Below, piece after piece: positions 7,932-15,278 of a stretch of DNA of 34,482 nt (positions are counted from its first letter, which is position 1; each line of letters starts with the position of its first letter). The translations under genes and the position numbers were made by a program. The notes below the pieces were generated by a model that had not been told where the DNA came from, did not search any database, and worked only from the letters and a program-made list of their open reading frames with translations. Source of the stretch: CANKHJ01 sp035556495 (GTDB taxonomy: Bacteria > Pseudomonadota > Alphaproteobacteria > Rhizobiales > Xanthobacteraceae); NCBI GenBank assembly GCA_035556495.1, contig DATMEW010000171.1, positions 1 to 34,482 on the forward strand, given 5' to 3'.

Positions 7932-8069
7932 CTATTTCTGAAGGAGGTTGGCCAGCGTCACGGCCAGGGCGGCCCCTTCCGCGATCTGCCGGTCCCGCGT
8001 GGCGGAGGCAGGTTCCGTGCGCAGTCGTTTGATTTCGGCGAGCAGGCGGTCGAGGTGCTCGGACATCAT
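7932..8069 (-). CDS. small hypothetical protein, 45 residues
   Basis: I do not recognise this gene. It is an unannotated-type small ORF between rpsF and fabD whose codons almost all end in G or C, as in the neighbouring real genes. The product is mostly helical and amphipathic: MMSEHLDRLLAEIKRLRT, then EPASATRDRQ, then IAEGAALAVTLANLLQK. A longer reading from 8207 exists, but its first 46 residues look like non-coding translation. No clear ribosome-binding site is seen. It could be a conserved micro-protein or a chance ORF; comparison with relatives would settle this. It would be transcribed toward rpsF, but the rpsF promoter lies downstream of it, so it would need its own promoter. Confidence 0.4.
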   Translation of the reverse strand: MMSEHLDRLLAEIKRLRTEPASATRDRQIAEGAALAVTLANLLQK

Positions 8070-8220
8070 CCGGCGCCGAAACGCGGCGTCCCGCCGGCCC
8101 CGTGCGCAATCCGCCTCGGTGGCGGGGACGAAGGACGGTGGCGAGGCGGGCACGTTGTGGAACTCCGGCCGGCCCCTGGGCGGCCGGTTCGCGCAGAATA
8201 CCCTCAAAACCTTTTCGGCG

Positions 8221-8242
8221 GGTTGAGAGGCCGGTTGAGAGG
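8221..8242. repeat. two direct copies of GGTTGAGAGG, 12 bp apart
   Basis: GGTTGAGAGG occurs at 8221-8230 and again at 8233-8242, upstream of the likely fabD promoter. It may be a paired site for a regulator or simple slippage; nothing further supports either reading. Confidence 0.5.
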
Positions 8243-8296
8243 GCGTGTCGAGACGCCCCTGCGGGCCGGTTCCCGGACGGAATGGCTGTCGTCAGC

Positions 8297-8325
8297 TTGA
8301 CACATTCGGCCCCGGCGTGTCTTTC
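8297..8325 (+). promoter_or_regulatory. candidate promoter region of fabD
   Basis: A perfect -35 hexamer TTGACA lies at 8297-8302, about 50 bp before the fabD start. At the usual 17-bp spacing the -10 position reads TCTTTC, a poor match, so only the -35 element is well supported. No other plus-strand promoter is apparent between 8070 and 8352. Confidence 0.3.
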
Positions 8326-8352
8326 GGCGCGACTTTGTCAGGGGAGCCGGCC

Positions 8353-9297
8353 ATGGCGGTCGCATTGATTTTTCCGGGTCAGGGCAGCCAGTCCGTGGGG
8401 ATGGGGCGTGCGCTGGCGGATGTCTTTCCCGCCGCCCGCGCGGTGTTCGATGAGGTGGATGAGGCCCTCGGTGAAAAGCTGTCCCAGGTGATCTGGGACG
8501 GCCCTGCCGAGACGCTGACGCTGACCGAGAATACCCAGCCGGCGCTGATGGCGGTCTCCCTCGCCGTCATGCGGGTGCTGGAAACGGAAGCGGGGCTCGA
8601 TTTGGCGCGCGACGTGAAGCTTGTGGCGGGCCATTCGCTGGGCGAATATTCCGCGCTGGCTGCCGCGGGCTCCCTGTCCGTCGCGGACACGGCCCGCGCC
8701 CTGCGGATTCGCGGCCGGGCGATGCAGAAGGCGGTTCCGGTCGGAACCGGTGCGATGGCCGCGCTGCTCGGCATGGATTTCGAAGCCGCCGCAGCGGTCG
8801 CGGCCGAGGCGGCGCAGGGGGAAGTCTGTCAGGCGGCGAATGACAACGGCGGCGGACAGGTTGTGATCTCCGGCCACAAGGCGGCCGTGGAGCGGGCTGT
8901 CGAAATCGCCAAGGCGAAAGGGGCCAAGCGCGCCATGCTGCTGCCGGTTTCCGCACCGTTCCATTGCAGCCTGATGCAGCCGGCCGCGGAGGCGATGGCG
9001 CAGGCGCTGGGCCGGATCGAGGTCCGCCCGGCCGCGGTTCCGGTGGTGGCCAATGTGCTGGCCCGGCCGGTCAGCGCGCCGGGCGAAATCGTCCCCGCTC
9101 TGGTCGCGCAAGTCACCGGCACCGTGCGGTGGCGCGAATGCGTGAGCTATATGGCCGATCAGGGCGTCACGACCTTCTATGAGATCGGTGCGGGCAAGGT
9201 GCTCAGCGGGCTGGTCAAGCGCATCGCCGCCGGCGCGGCCGGCACGCCCATCGGGACGCCGGAAGACATTGCCGCCTATAAATCCGTTGCCGCGTAA
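8353..9297 (+). CDS. fabD: malonyl-CoA:ACP transacylase FabD
   Basis: FabD loads malonyl groups onto acyl carrier protein for type II fatty acid synthesis. The 314-residue protein starts with AVALIFPGQGSQSVGMG. It has the nucleophile elbow GHSLGEY with S95 and the catalytic histidine H204 in SAPFHCSLM. The conserved RIRGRAMQ arginine segment lies at about 118-124. The ATG at 8353 has an AGGGGAG ribosome-binding site at the right distance and agrees with the family N-terminus; a longer in-frame extension from 8245 has neither feature. It opens a same-strand cluster with fabG 27 bp downstream, followed by acpP and fabF, so substrate loading and chain extension are encoded together. Confidence 0.98.
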   Translation: MAVALIFPGQGSQSVGMGRALADVFPAARAVFDEVDEALGEKLSQVIWDGPAETLTLTENTQPALMAVSLAVMRVLETEAGLDLARDVKLVAGHSLGEYSALAAAGSLSVADTARALRIRGRAMQKAVPVGTGAMAALLGMDFEAAAAVAAEAAQGEVCQAANDNGGGQVVISGHKAAVERAVEIAKAKGAKRAMLLPVSAPFHCSLMQPAAEAMAQALGRIEVRPAAVPVVANVLARPVSAPGEIVPALVAQVTGTVRWRECVSYMADQGVTTFYEIGAGKVLSGLVKRIAAGAAGTPIGTPEDIAAYKSVAA

Positions 9298-9324
9298 CGG
9301 CAGCAAACCGGACCACGGGGAATC

Positions 9325-10065
9325 ATGATGTTCGATCTCACAGGCAGGACCGCGCTCGTTACCGGCGCGACCGGCGGCCTCGGCGGTTCCATCGCCCGGG
9401 CGCTTCATGCGCAGGGCGCGACGGTTGCGCTCTCCGGCACCCGGCGCGAGGCGCTGGACCAGCTTGCCTCGGAGCTGGGCGAGCGCGTCCATGTGCTGCC
9501 GTGCGACCTTTCCGATGCGGAAGCCGTCGAGGCGCTGGTGCCCCAGGCCGAGGAGGCCATGGGCAAGCTCGATATCCTCGTTGCCAATGCCGGGATCACG
9601 CGCGACAATCTCTTCGTCCAGCTCAAGGACGAGGACTGGGATCAGGTCATTGCGGTGAATCTCTCCGCAACCTTCCGGCTGACCCGCGCCGCCATGAAGA
9701 CGATGATGCGCCGCCGTTTCGGCCGCATCATCGCCATCAGTTCCGTGGTCGGCGTGACCGGCAATCCCGGACAGGTCAACTATACCGCCGCCAAGGCCGG
9801 CATGATCGGCATGATCAAGTCCATCGCACAGGAATATGCCAAGCGCGGCGTCACCGCGAACTGCATCGCGCCGGGCTTCATCGCAACGCCGATGACCGAC
9901 AAGCTGAACGACAAGCAGAAGGAAGCCATTCTCGGCCGGGTCCCCGCCGGGCGGCTGGGAACCGGGGCGGATATCGCCGCCGCCGCCGTTTATCTGGCAT
10001 CCGACGAAGCCGCCTATGTGACCGGCCAGACGCTGCATGTGAACGGCGGGATGGCTATGATCTGA
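9325..10065 (+). CDS. fabG: 3-oxoacyl-ACP reductase FabG
   Basis: FabG is the NADPH-dependent short-chain dehydrogenase that reduces 3-oxoacyl-ACP in each elongation cycle. The 246-residue protein shows the cofactor motif TGATGGLGG (13-21), the structural NAG motif (88-90) and the catalytic residues S140, Y153 (YTAAK) and K157. It ends in VNGGMAMI, typical of FabG. There are two adjacent ATG codons (9325 and 9328); a GGGGAA ribosome-binding site supports either. It follows fabD by 27 bp and was probably co-transcribed with it. Many paralogous reductases exist, but the fab cluster context makes the fatty-acid role confident. Confidence 0.97.
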   Translation: MMFDLTGRTALVTGATGGLGGSIARALHAQGATVALSGTRREALDQLASELGERVHVLPCDLSDAEAVEALVPQAEEAMGKLDILVANAGITRDNLFVQLKDEDWDQVIAVNLSATFRLTRAAMKTMMRRRFGRIIAISSVVGVTGNPGQVNYTAAKAGMIGMIKSIAQEYAKRGVTANCIAPGFIATPMTDKLNDKQKEAILGRVPAGRLGTGADIAAAAVYLASDEAAYVTGQTLHVNGGMAMI

Positions 10066-10098
10066 TGGCAGAATCCGCCCTCCACAGGGGAGCTGCTG

Positions 10099-10126
10099 TT
10101 GCTGGTCAAGGCAGTTGAGGTATGCT
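10099..10126 (+). promoter_or_regulatory. putative promoter of acpP
   Basis: TTGCTG (10099-10104) and TATGCT (10121-10126) are separated by 16 bp in the 214-bp gap between fabG and acpP. Initiation near 10133 would leave a leader of about 147 nt before acpP. A separate promoter makes sense because acyl carrier protein is needed in far greater amounts than FabD or FabG. The match is moderate. Confidence 0.45.
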
Positions 10127-10279
10127 AACCGAACCGCTGTCCGCTGGGGGCAGGGTGGGGCGCGAGAGGTCTCGCCGCATTCAGACATCTACTATGGTCT
10201 GCAAGGACCCGAAGGGATTTCGACGGCCTGCTGGCGCAAGTGATCAGCAGGCCCGATCCGAACAACGAGGTTGGAACCT

Positions 10280-10519
10280 ATGAGTGATATTGGCGAGCGG
10301 GTCAAAAAGATCGTCGTGGAGCATCTTGGCGTCGAAGCCGACAAGGTGACCGAAGGCGCGAGCTTTATTGACGATCTGGGGGCCGACAGTCTCGATACCG
10401 TCGAACTCGTCATGGCGTTCGAGGAAGAATTCGGCTGCGAGATTCCTGACGATGCCGCAGAGACCATTCTCACCGTCGGTGACGCGGTGAAGTTTCTCGA
10501 AAAGAACGCCAAGAGCTGA
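10280..10519 (+). CDS. acpP: acyl carrier protein AcpP
   Basis: AcpP carries growing acyl chains on a 4'-phosphopantetheine arm. The 79-residue acidic protein has the attachment site S37 in LGADSLDTVELVM, the recognition helix FEEEFGCEIPDD and the usual four-helix layout. The ATG at 10280 gives the family-typical start MSDIGERVKKIV; an in-frame TTG three codons upstream is not needed. It lies between fabG and fabF with long non-coding flanks on both sides (214 and 293 bp). The stop codon lies inside the first unit of a five-copy short repeat that continues downstream. Confidence 0.98.
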   Translation: MSDIGERVKKIVVEHLGVEADKVTEGASFIDDLGADSLDTVELVMAFEEEFGCEIPDDAAETILTVGDAVKFLEKNAKS

Positions 10520-10588
10520 TTGCGCTTGGCTGATTGATCGCACTTAGCTGATTGCATTTCACTGATTGCACTTGGCTGATTGCGTCTA
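10515..10588 (+). repeat. five short repeats containing CTGATTG, beginning at the acpP stop codon
   Basis: CTGATTG recurs five times in 74 bp, in units of about 13-18 bp of the form GCTGATTGC(A/G)(C/T)TT(A/G). The TGA of the first unit is the acpP stop codon. Spacing is irregular, so this is a degenerate tandem array rather than a perfect microsatellite. It lies between the acpP stop and a palindromic hairpin at 10633-10657. Confidence 0.8.
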
Positions 10589-10632
10589 ACCGGCCGGTGT
10601 GTCTGCGGATCGGCGGGCGCGCCCCCTGCGAA

Positions 10633-10657
10633 ACGGCCGCTGCCTGGCAGCGGCCGT
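10633..10657 (+). terminator. perfect palindromic hairpin after acpP, possible terminator
   Basis: ACGGCCGCTG (10633-10642) pairs perfectly with CAGCGGCCGT (10648-10657) around a CCTGG loop. The downstream sequence AATTTGCC is only weakly T-rich, so intrinsic termination would be inefficient. It may instead be an mRNA-stabilising 3' end for the abundant acpP transcript. It would leave fabF needing its own promoter. Confidence 0.5.
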
Positions 10658-10812
10658 AATTTGCCGGACCGGTGGTGCTTTCAGCGCCGGAACGGTTTCT
10701 GGCCGCCATCGCATTTGCAGGCGGTTCCCTGGAATTCCTTGGCCGGCGCTGCCGTCCATGACGGCGACCGGAGAAGCGCCGGCGCCGGCCTTCCGAAAGT
10801 TCGATATTCGAC

Positions 10813-12084
10813 ATGCAGCTGAGACGGGTCGTTGTCACTGGTCTGGGAATGGTGTCGCCGCTCGGCTGCGGCGTTGATATTTCGTGGCGGCGGGTGCTTG
10901 CGGGCGAAAGCGGCGCGAAGCGGATCGACACCTTCGAAGTCTCCGACCTGCCGTGCAAGATCGCCTGCGTCGTGCCGCGTGGCGACGGCAGCGACGGCAC
11001 CTTCAATCCGGACCAGTGGATGGAACCGAAGGAGCAGCGCAAGGTCGATGACTTCATCGTCTATGCCATGGCGGCCGCACGCCAGGCGCTCGACGATGCG
11101 GCCTGGCATCCGACCGCGGAAGAGGATCGTGTCGTCACCGGCGTGATGATCGGCTCCGGCATCGGCGGTATCGGCGGCATCGACGAGACATCCGTGGTGC
11201 TGCACGAGAAGGGACCGCGGCGGGTGTCGCCGTTCTTCATTCCCGGTCGGCTGATCAATCTCGCCTCCGGCTATGTCTCGATCGAGCACGGCCTCAAGGG
11301 GCCGAACCACGCTGTCGTCACCGCCTGTTCGACCGGCGCCCATGCCATCGGCGACGCCGGCCGCCTCATCGCTCTGGGCGATGCCGATGTGATGGTGGCG
11401 GGCGGCACTGAATCGCCGGTCAACCGCATTGCCGTCGCGGGCTTCTCGGCGCTGCGCGCGCTGTCCACCGGCTTCAACGACAATCCCACCGCGGCCTCGC
11501 GGCCCTATGACAAGGATCGCGACGGCTTCGTGATGGGTGAGGGCGCCGGCGCGGTCGTCCTCGAGGAATACGAGCATGCGCGCCGCCGCGGCGCCCGGAT
11601 CTATGCCGAACTGGTGGGCTATGGTCTCTCCGGCGACGCCTATCACATCACCGCGCCCACGCCGGATGGCGACGGCGCCTATCGCTGCATGATGGCGGCG
11701 CTGAAGCGCGCCGGCCTCGGCCCATCCGATCTCGATTACGTCAATGCCCATGGCACCTCCACGCCGCTGGGCGACGAGATCGAGCTGGGCGCGGTCCACA
11801 GGCTGGCCGGCAACGCCGCCTCCCGCCTCACCATGTCCTCGACCAAGTCGGCGACCGGCCATCTGCTCGGTGCGGCCGGAGCGGTCGAAGCGATCTTCTC
11901 GATCCTGTCGATTCGCGATCAGGTCGCACCGCCGACCATCAATCTCGACAACCCTTCCGTGGAAACCGCGATCGATCTCGTGCCCCACAAGGCCAAGCCG
12001 ACATCCATCGATGCCGTGCTGTCCAACTCATTCGGGTTCGGCGGCACCAATGCTTCGCTCGTGTTCCGGCGAGTGGCGGCCTGA
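10813..12084 (+). CDS. fabF: beta-ketoacyl-ACP synthase II FabF
   Basis: FabF condenses malonyl-ACP with acyl-ACP to lengthen fatty acids. The 423-residue protein has the thiolase-fold catalytic triad C172 (TACSTGAHAIG), H313 (NAHGTSTPLGD) and H350 (KSATGHLLGAAG), plus the GFGGTNASLVF end motif. It begins MQLRRVVVTGLGMVSPLG, the normal family start, although no clear Shine-Dalgarno sequence precedes 10813. It follows acpP by 293 bp and precedes mltG by 209 bp on the same strand. FabB-type (KAS I) activity cannot be excluded by motifs alone, but the position after acpP is the fabF position. Confidence 0.97.
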   Translation: MQLRRVVVTGLGMVSPLGCGVDISWRRVLAGESGAKRIDTFEVSDLPCKIACVVPRGDGSDGTFNPDQWMEPKEQRKVDDFIVYAMAAARQALDDAAWHPTAEEDRVVTGVMIGSGIGGIGGIDETSVVLHEKGPRRVSPFFIPGRLINLASGYVSIEHGLKGPNHAVVTACSTGAHAIGDAGRLIALGDADVMVAGGTESPVNRIAVAGFSALRALSTGFNDNPTAASRPYDKDRDGFVMGEGAGAVVLEEYEHARRRGARIYAELVGYGLSGDAYHITAPTPDGDGAYRCMMAALKRAGLGPSDLDYVNAHGTSTPLGDEIELGAVHRLAGNAASRLTMSSTKSATGHLLGAAGAVEAIFSILSIRDQVAPPTINLDNPSVETAIDLVPHKAKPTSIDAVLSNSFGFGGTNASLVFRRVAA

Positions 12085-12117
12085 GCGACCGCGTGTCGCT
12101 GGGCATCAGCCCAACAA

Positions 12118-12156
12118 GCGCCCGAATTGCGAAGGAATGCTTTCGGGTTCGGGCGC
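12118..12156 (+). terminator. hairpin downstream of fabF, weak terminator candidate
   Basis: GCGCCCGAA (12118-12126) pairs with TTCGGGCGC (12148-12156) around a 21-nt loop that has some further pairing. No T-run follows, so this is at best a weak or Rho-assisted 3' end in the 209-bp gap before mltG. Confidence 0.35.
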
Positions 12157-12293
12157 AGCATCGGCTGGACTCGCGACGCATATGCATCCTGGAGGTTGGT
12201 GGTGCCGGATCCTCAGACCGTCGCTCTTTGGAATAAGGTGTTCTTCACCGTTGATTCCCCCCTGTCTCCGTCACCCTGATCGGCCCGCCATCG

Positions 12294-13520
12294 ATGGATA
12301 AGCGCATCACCCCTCGCAGCCCGCGCGCCGCGCTCGAACCCGAGCAGGTTCCCGTGCCGCAACGGTCGCGGCGTGTCCGCCATCCTCTTGTGATCATCGG
12401 CAACGCCATCTTCACGCTGCTGCTGCTCGTGGTGGTGGGGGGCGGCATTCTCTTTGCGGTCGGCAAGCAGCGCTTCGATGCGCCCGGACCGCTGGCCGAG
12501 GAGAAGGTCGTGATCGTGCCGCCGCGGCTGGGCATGCTCGAAATCGCCGAGACGCTGCGGCGCGAAGGCGTGATGAACGAGCACTGGTCGGTTTTCGCCG
12601 GCGGGGTCATGGCGATGCGCGCGCGGACGCAGCTCAAGTCCGGCGAGTATCTTTTTCCCAAGGCGGCAAGCGTGCGCGATGTCGTCGAGACGCTCGTTGA
12701 AGGGCGGGTGGTCCAGCACACCATCGCGATCCCGGAAGGGCTGACCTCGGAACAGATCATCGCGCGGCTGATGGAGAACGACGTTCTGGCCGGCGAGATT
12801 CGCGAAACGCCGCGTGAAGGTTCGCTGCTGCCGGATAGCTACAAGTTCCCCCGCGGCACGCCGCGTGATCAGGTGGTCCAGCGCATGCAGCAGGCCCAGC
12901 GGCGGCTGTTGCAGGAAACCTGGGAGCGGCGCCTGCCGGATGTTCCGGTGAAGACGCCGGAACAGCTTCTGGTCCTGGCCTCGATCATCGAGAAGGAAAC
13001 CGGCAAGCCGGACGAGCGCACGCGCGTCGCGGCGGTGTTCGTCAACCGCCTCAAGCAGCGCATGCGCCTGCAATCCGATCCCACCATCATCTATGGAATC
13101 GTGGGAGGCCAGGGGACCCTCGGCCGTCCGATCTCGCGGGCGGATATCGACCGGCCGACCGCCTATAATACCTATACCATCGAAGGATTGCCGCCAGGAC
13201 CGATCGCCAATCCCGGCCGGGCCTCCATCGAGGCCGCGGCGAATCCGGCTCGCACCAAGGAGCTTTATTTCGTGGCCGACGGCACGGGGGGGCATGCCTT
13301 TTCGGAAAGCTACGATCAGCACCGCAAGCATGTCGCGCGCCTGCGACAGCTCGAAAAGCAGAATGCGCTGGTGCGCGAGAATGATGCCGATAGCGGCCAG
13401 CTCCTGATCGACGGACCGGACCAGGCCGACCCTGAAACCACCGCGAAAACGCCGGAACCCGCAGCGCCCGCCCCGGCGCAGAAACAGGCCCCGCCACGGC
13501 GCAACGGCAAGGGTGGCTGA
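12294..13520 (+). CDS. mltG: endolytic murein transglycosylase MltG
   Basis: MltG cleaves nascent peptidoglycan strands in the inner membrane and so sets glycan chain length. The 408-residue protein has a cytoplasmic basic N-terminus, one membrane segment at about 34-56, and a LysM-like region at about 70-145. The YceG domain follows, with the predicted catalytic glutamate E233 in LASIIEKETG. The signatures LQSDPTIIYGI, YNTYTIEGLPPGPIANPG and HAFSESYDQH are present. The last 40 residues are a low-complexity Pro/Ala/Lys tail. It follows fabF, as in many relatives, where yicC usually comes next; here four unrelated genes intervene. No strong ribosome-binding site is visible. Confidence 0.96.
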   Translation: MDKRITPRSPRAALEPEQVPVPQRSRRVRHPLVIIGNAIFTLLLLVVVGGGILFAVGKQRFDAPGPLAEEKVVIVPPRLGMLEIAETLRREGVMNEHWSVFAGGVMAMRARTQLKSGEYLFPKAASVRDVVETLVEGRVVQHTIAIPEGLTSEQIIARLMENDVLAGEIRETPREGSLLPDSYKFPRGTPRDQVVQRMQQAQRRLLQETWERRLPDVPVKTPEQLLVLASIIEKETGKPDERTRVAAVFVNRLKQRMRLQSDPTIIYGIVGGQGTLGRPISRADIDRPTAYNTYTIEGLPPGPIANPGRASIEAAANPARTKELYFVADGTGGHAFSESYDQHRKHVARLRQLEKQNALVRENDADSGQLLIDGPDQADPETTAKTPEPAAPAPAQKQAPPRRNGKGG

Positions 13521-13583
13521 GGCGGGACGGGTCGGGGCGGAGATCACCTCTCCGGGGCGGCGCGGGGCCGGCCATCCCGAGTG

Positions 13584-13612
13584 TTTCACTCGCGTCGCCA
13601 ACGCGCTAGAGT
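13584..13612 (+). promoter_or_regulatory. weak promoter candidate for the first amidohydrolase gene
   Basis: TTTCAC (13584-13589) and TAGAGT (13607-13612) are 17 bp apart, 68 bp before the coding start. The -10 is a fair match and the -35 a poor one. It is the best candidate in the 160-bp gap after mltG. Confidence 0.3.
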
Positions 13613-13680
13613 AACGCAAACCAATCTGCCTCGGGCCGCTGCGCTTCAAACGGAGCGTCCGGCATCAGTGCGGAGGAAAC

Positions 13681-14784
13681 ATGAATATCCAGGTCGCTCC
13701 GCGCGTTGAACGCGCCAACAAGCTCGGGCTTGTCGATGTCGATATCCACCCCCGGCCGCGCTCGGTGGAGGAACTCAAGCCGTTCCTGACCCAGCAGTGG
13801 TGGGACTATCTCCAGACCTATGGCTTCCGCCGGCGTCACGGCTTCTGGAAGGGACACCCCTATCCCAAGTCCCAGCCGTCCGACGGCATGCGGCGCGATG
13901 CCTATCCGCCGGAGGGCGGGCCGCCCGGCTCCAGCCTGTCCTTCATGCAGGCGCAGCATCTCGATCCCTACGGCGTGGATTACGGCATTCTCAATCCGCT
14001 GTCGCCGACCGGGCAGGGGGACCTCAACAGCGAGTTCAGCCGCGCGGTCGCCTTCGCATCCAACGAGTGGCAGCTCGACACCTGGATTCGCAACGACAAG
14101 CGCCTGAAGGCGTCCATCGTCGTGCCGTATGAGGACCCGCAGGCGGCTGTCGCGGAAATCCGCAAGCGCGCGGGCAACAAGGACTTCGCCCATGTGCTGC
14201 TGATGAGCCGCACCGCCGAGGCGCTGGGCCGCCGCAAATACTGGCCGATCTACGAGGCCGCCGTGGAAGCCGGCCTGCCGGTGGGCATCCATGTCTTCGG
14301 TTTCGCGGGCTATGCTTCCACCAATGCCGGCTGGGGCTCCTATTACATCGAGGAGATGACGGAGCACGCGGCGTCCTGCGCGGCGCTGGCGACGAGCATG
14401 ATCGTCGAGGGCCTGTTCGAGCATCTGCCCGACCTGCGGATCGTGCTGATCGAATCCGGCTTCGGCTGGGTGCCGTCGCTCGGCTGGCGGCTCGACAAGC
14501 ACTGGAAGAAGATGAAGGACGAGGTGCCGCATCTCAAGCGCGCGCCGTCCGAATATCTGCGCTCCAACTTCTGGTTCTCGACGCAGCCGATGGAAGAGTC
14601 GGAGCGGCCCGAACACGTCAAGGATCTGATGGGCTGGATCGGCTGGGACCGAATCCTGTTCGCCAGCGACTATCCGCACTGGGACTATGACGATCCGCTG
14701 TTCGCCATTCCGCCGTCCTTCGGCGAGGAGCGGCGCAAGCAGATCTTCTTCGAGAATGCGAAGGCGCTTTACGGCTTCGACTGA
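13681..14784 (+). CDS. amidohydrolase family 2 (metal-dependent hydrolase/decarboxylase)
   Basis: This 367-residue TIM-barrel protein belongs to the Amidohydro_2 superfamily, whose members hydrolyse lactones and amides or decarboxylate aromatic acids without redox. Metal-site motifs are visible: DVDIHPRP near residue 20 (D-x-H), GIHVFG at about 200-206, and the C-terminal aspartate in FASDYPHWDYD at about 320-330. LGRRKYWPIYEAA and VLIESGFGWVPSLGWRLDKHW are typical of the group that acts on ring-derived substrates. It has a strong GGAGGAAAC ribosome-binding site. It is a clear paralog of the gene at 15279-16370 and converges with the Rieske gene, which ends 40 bp away. The substrate is unknown. 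Confidence 0.88.
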   Translation: MNIQVAPRVERANKLGLVDVDIHPRPRSVEELKPFLTQQWWDYLQTYGFRRRHGFWKGHPYPKSQPSDGMRRDAYPPEGGPPGSSLSFMQAQHLDPYGVDYGILNPLSPTGQGDLNSEFSRAVAFASNEWQLDTWIRNDKRLKASIVVPYEDPQAAVAEIRKRAGNKDFAHVLLMSRTAEALGRRKYWPIYEAAVEAGLPVGIHVFGFAGYASTNAGWGSYYIEEMTEHAASCAALATSMIVEGLFEHLPDLRIVLIESGFGWVPSLGWRLDKHWKKMKDEVPHLKRAPSEYLRSNFWFSTQPMEESERPEHVKDLMGWIGWDRILFASDYPHWDYDDPLFAIPPSFGEERRKQIFFENAKALYGFD

Positions 14785-14824
14785 ACAACGGTTCCTGTAA
14801 CGATGGGGCGACGGTGGAGGCGGT

Positions 14825-15238
14825 TCACGCCTCCACGATCACATAGTCGTCCTCGATCGTCACGGGGAAGGTCTCGGCGACATAGGGGCCTTCGACGACC
14901 GTGGCGCCCGGCTCGACCTTGACGTTGTAGTTGCGCACCTTGACCCGGTTCGGGTCGCACCATGATTTGCCGGTGCGCAGGTCGAACTCCCAGGAATGCC
15001 ATGGGCAGCGGATGATCTCGTCCTGCCGCGAATATTTGTATTCGCCGGGCGATGACGATTCGATCAGCCCCACGAGCTGGCCGTGGAACATGCTGCCGCC
15101 TTCATGCGGGCAGCGATTGAAGATGGCGAAGAATTCGCCCTTCACGTTGAACACAGCGATCTTGCGGCCGCTGATCTCGATGAGCCGGCGTGTTCCGGGC
15201 GGAAAGTCCGCCAGCGCGGCGACCACATGTCGAGCCAT
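14825..15238 (-). CDS. stand-alone Rieske [2Fe-2S] ferredoxin-like protein
   Basis: This 137-residue protein is a single Rieske domain with both cluster-binding motifs: C43-P-H45 (CPHEGG) and C78-P-W-H81 (CPWHSWEFD). It begins MARHVVAALADFPPGTRR and has no oxygenase catalytic domain, so it probably passes electrons to a separate partner. The two motifs are 32 residues apart, compared with about 15-17 in typical Rieske ferredoxins, because of an inserted loop at about 50-77 (GLIESSSPGEYKYS region). It lies 40 bp downstream of the second amidohydrolase on the same strand, most likely co-transcribed. No terminal oxygenase or reductase is encoded nearby, so its redox partner must lie elsewhere. 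Confidence 0.9.
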   Translation of the reverse strand: MARHVVAALADFPPGTRRLIEISGRKIAVFNVKGEFFAIFNRCPHEGGSMFHGQLVGLIESSSPGEYKYSRQDEIIRCPWHSWEFDLRTGKSWCDPNRVKVRNYNVKVEPGATVVEGPYVAETFPVTIEDDYVIVEA

Positions 15239-15278
15239 GTCATATTCCTGCGAGTGGTTGGTGCCGGGCCATGCCCGC

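Noticed and set aside
8338..10188. A 616-codon minus-strand frame opposite fabD and fabG
   Set aside because: It runs antisense across two genes and their gap, is rich in His/Gly/Arg, and matches no family I recognise.
10515..10588. CRISPR array reading of the CTGATTG repeats after acpP
   Set aside because: Units are 13-18 bp, degenerate and without spacers of constant length, and no cas gene is in the window.
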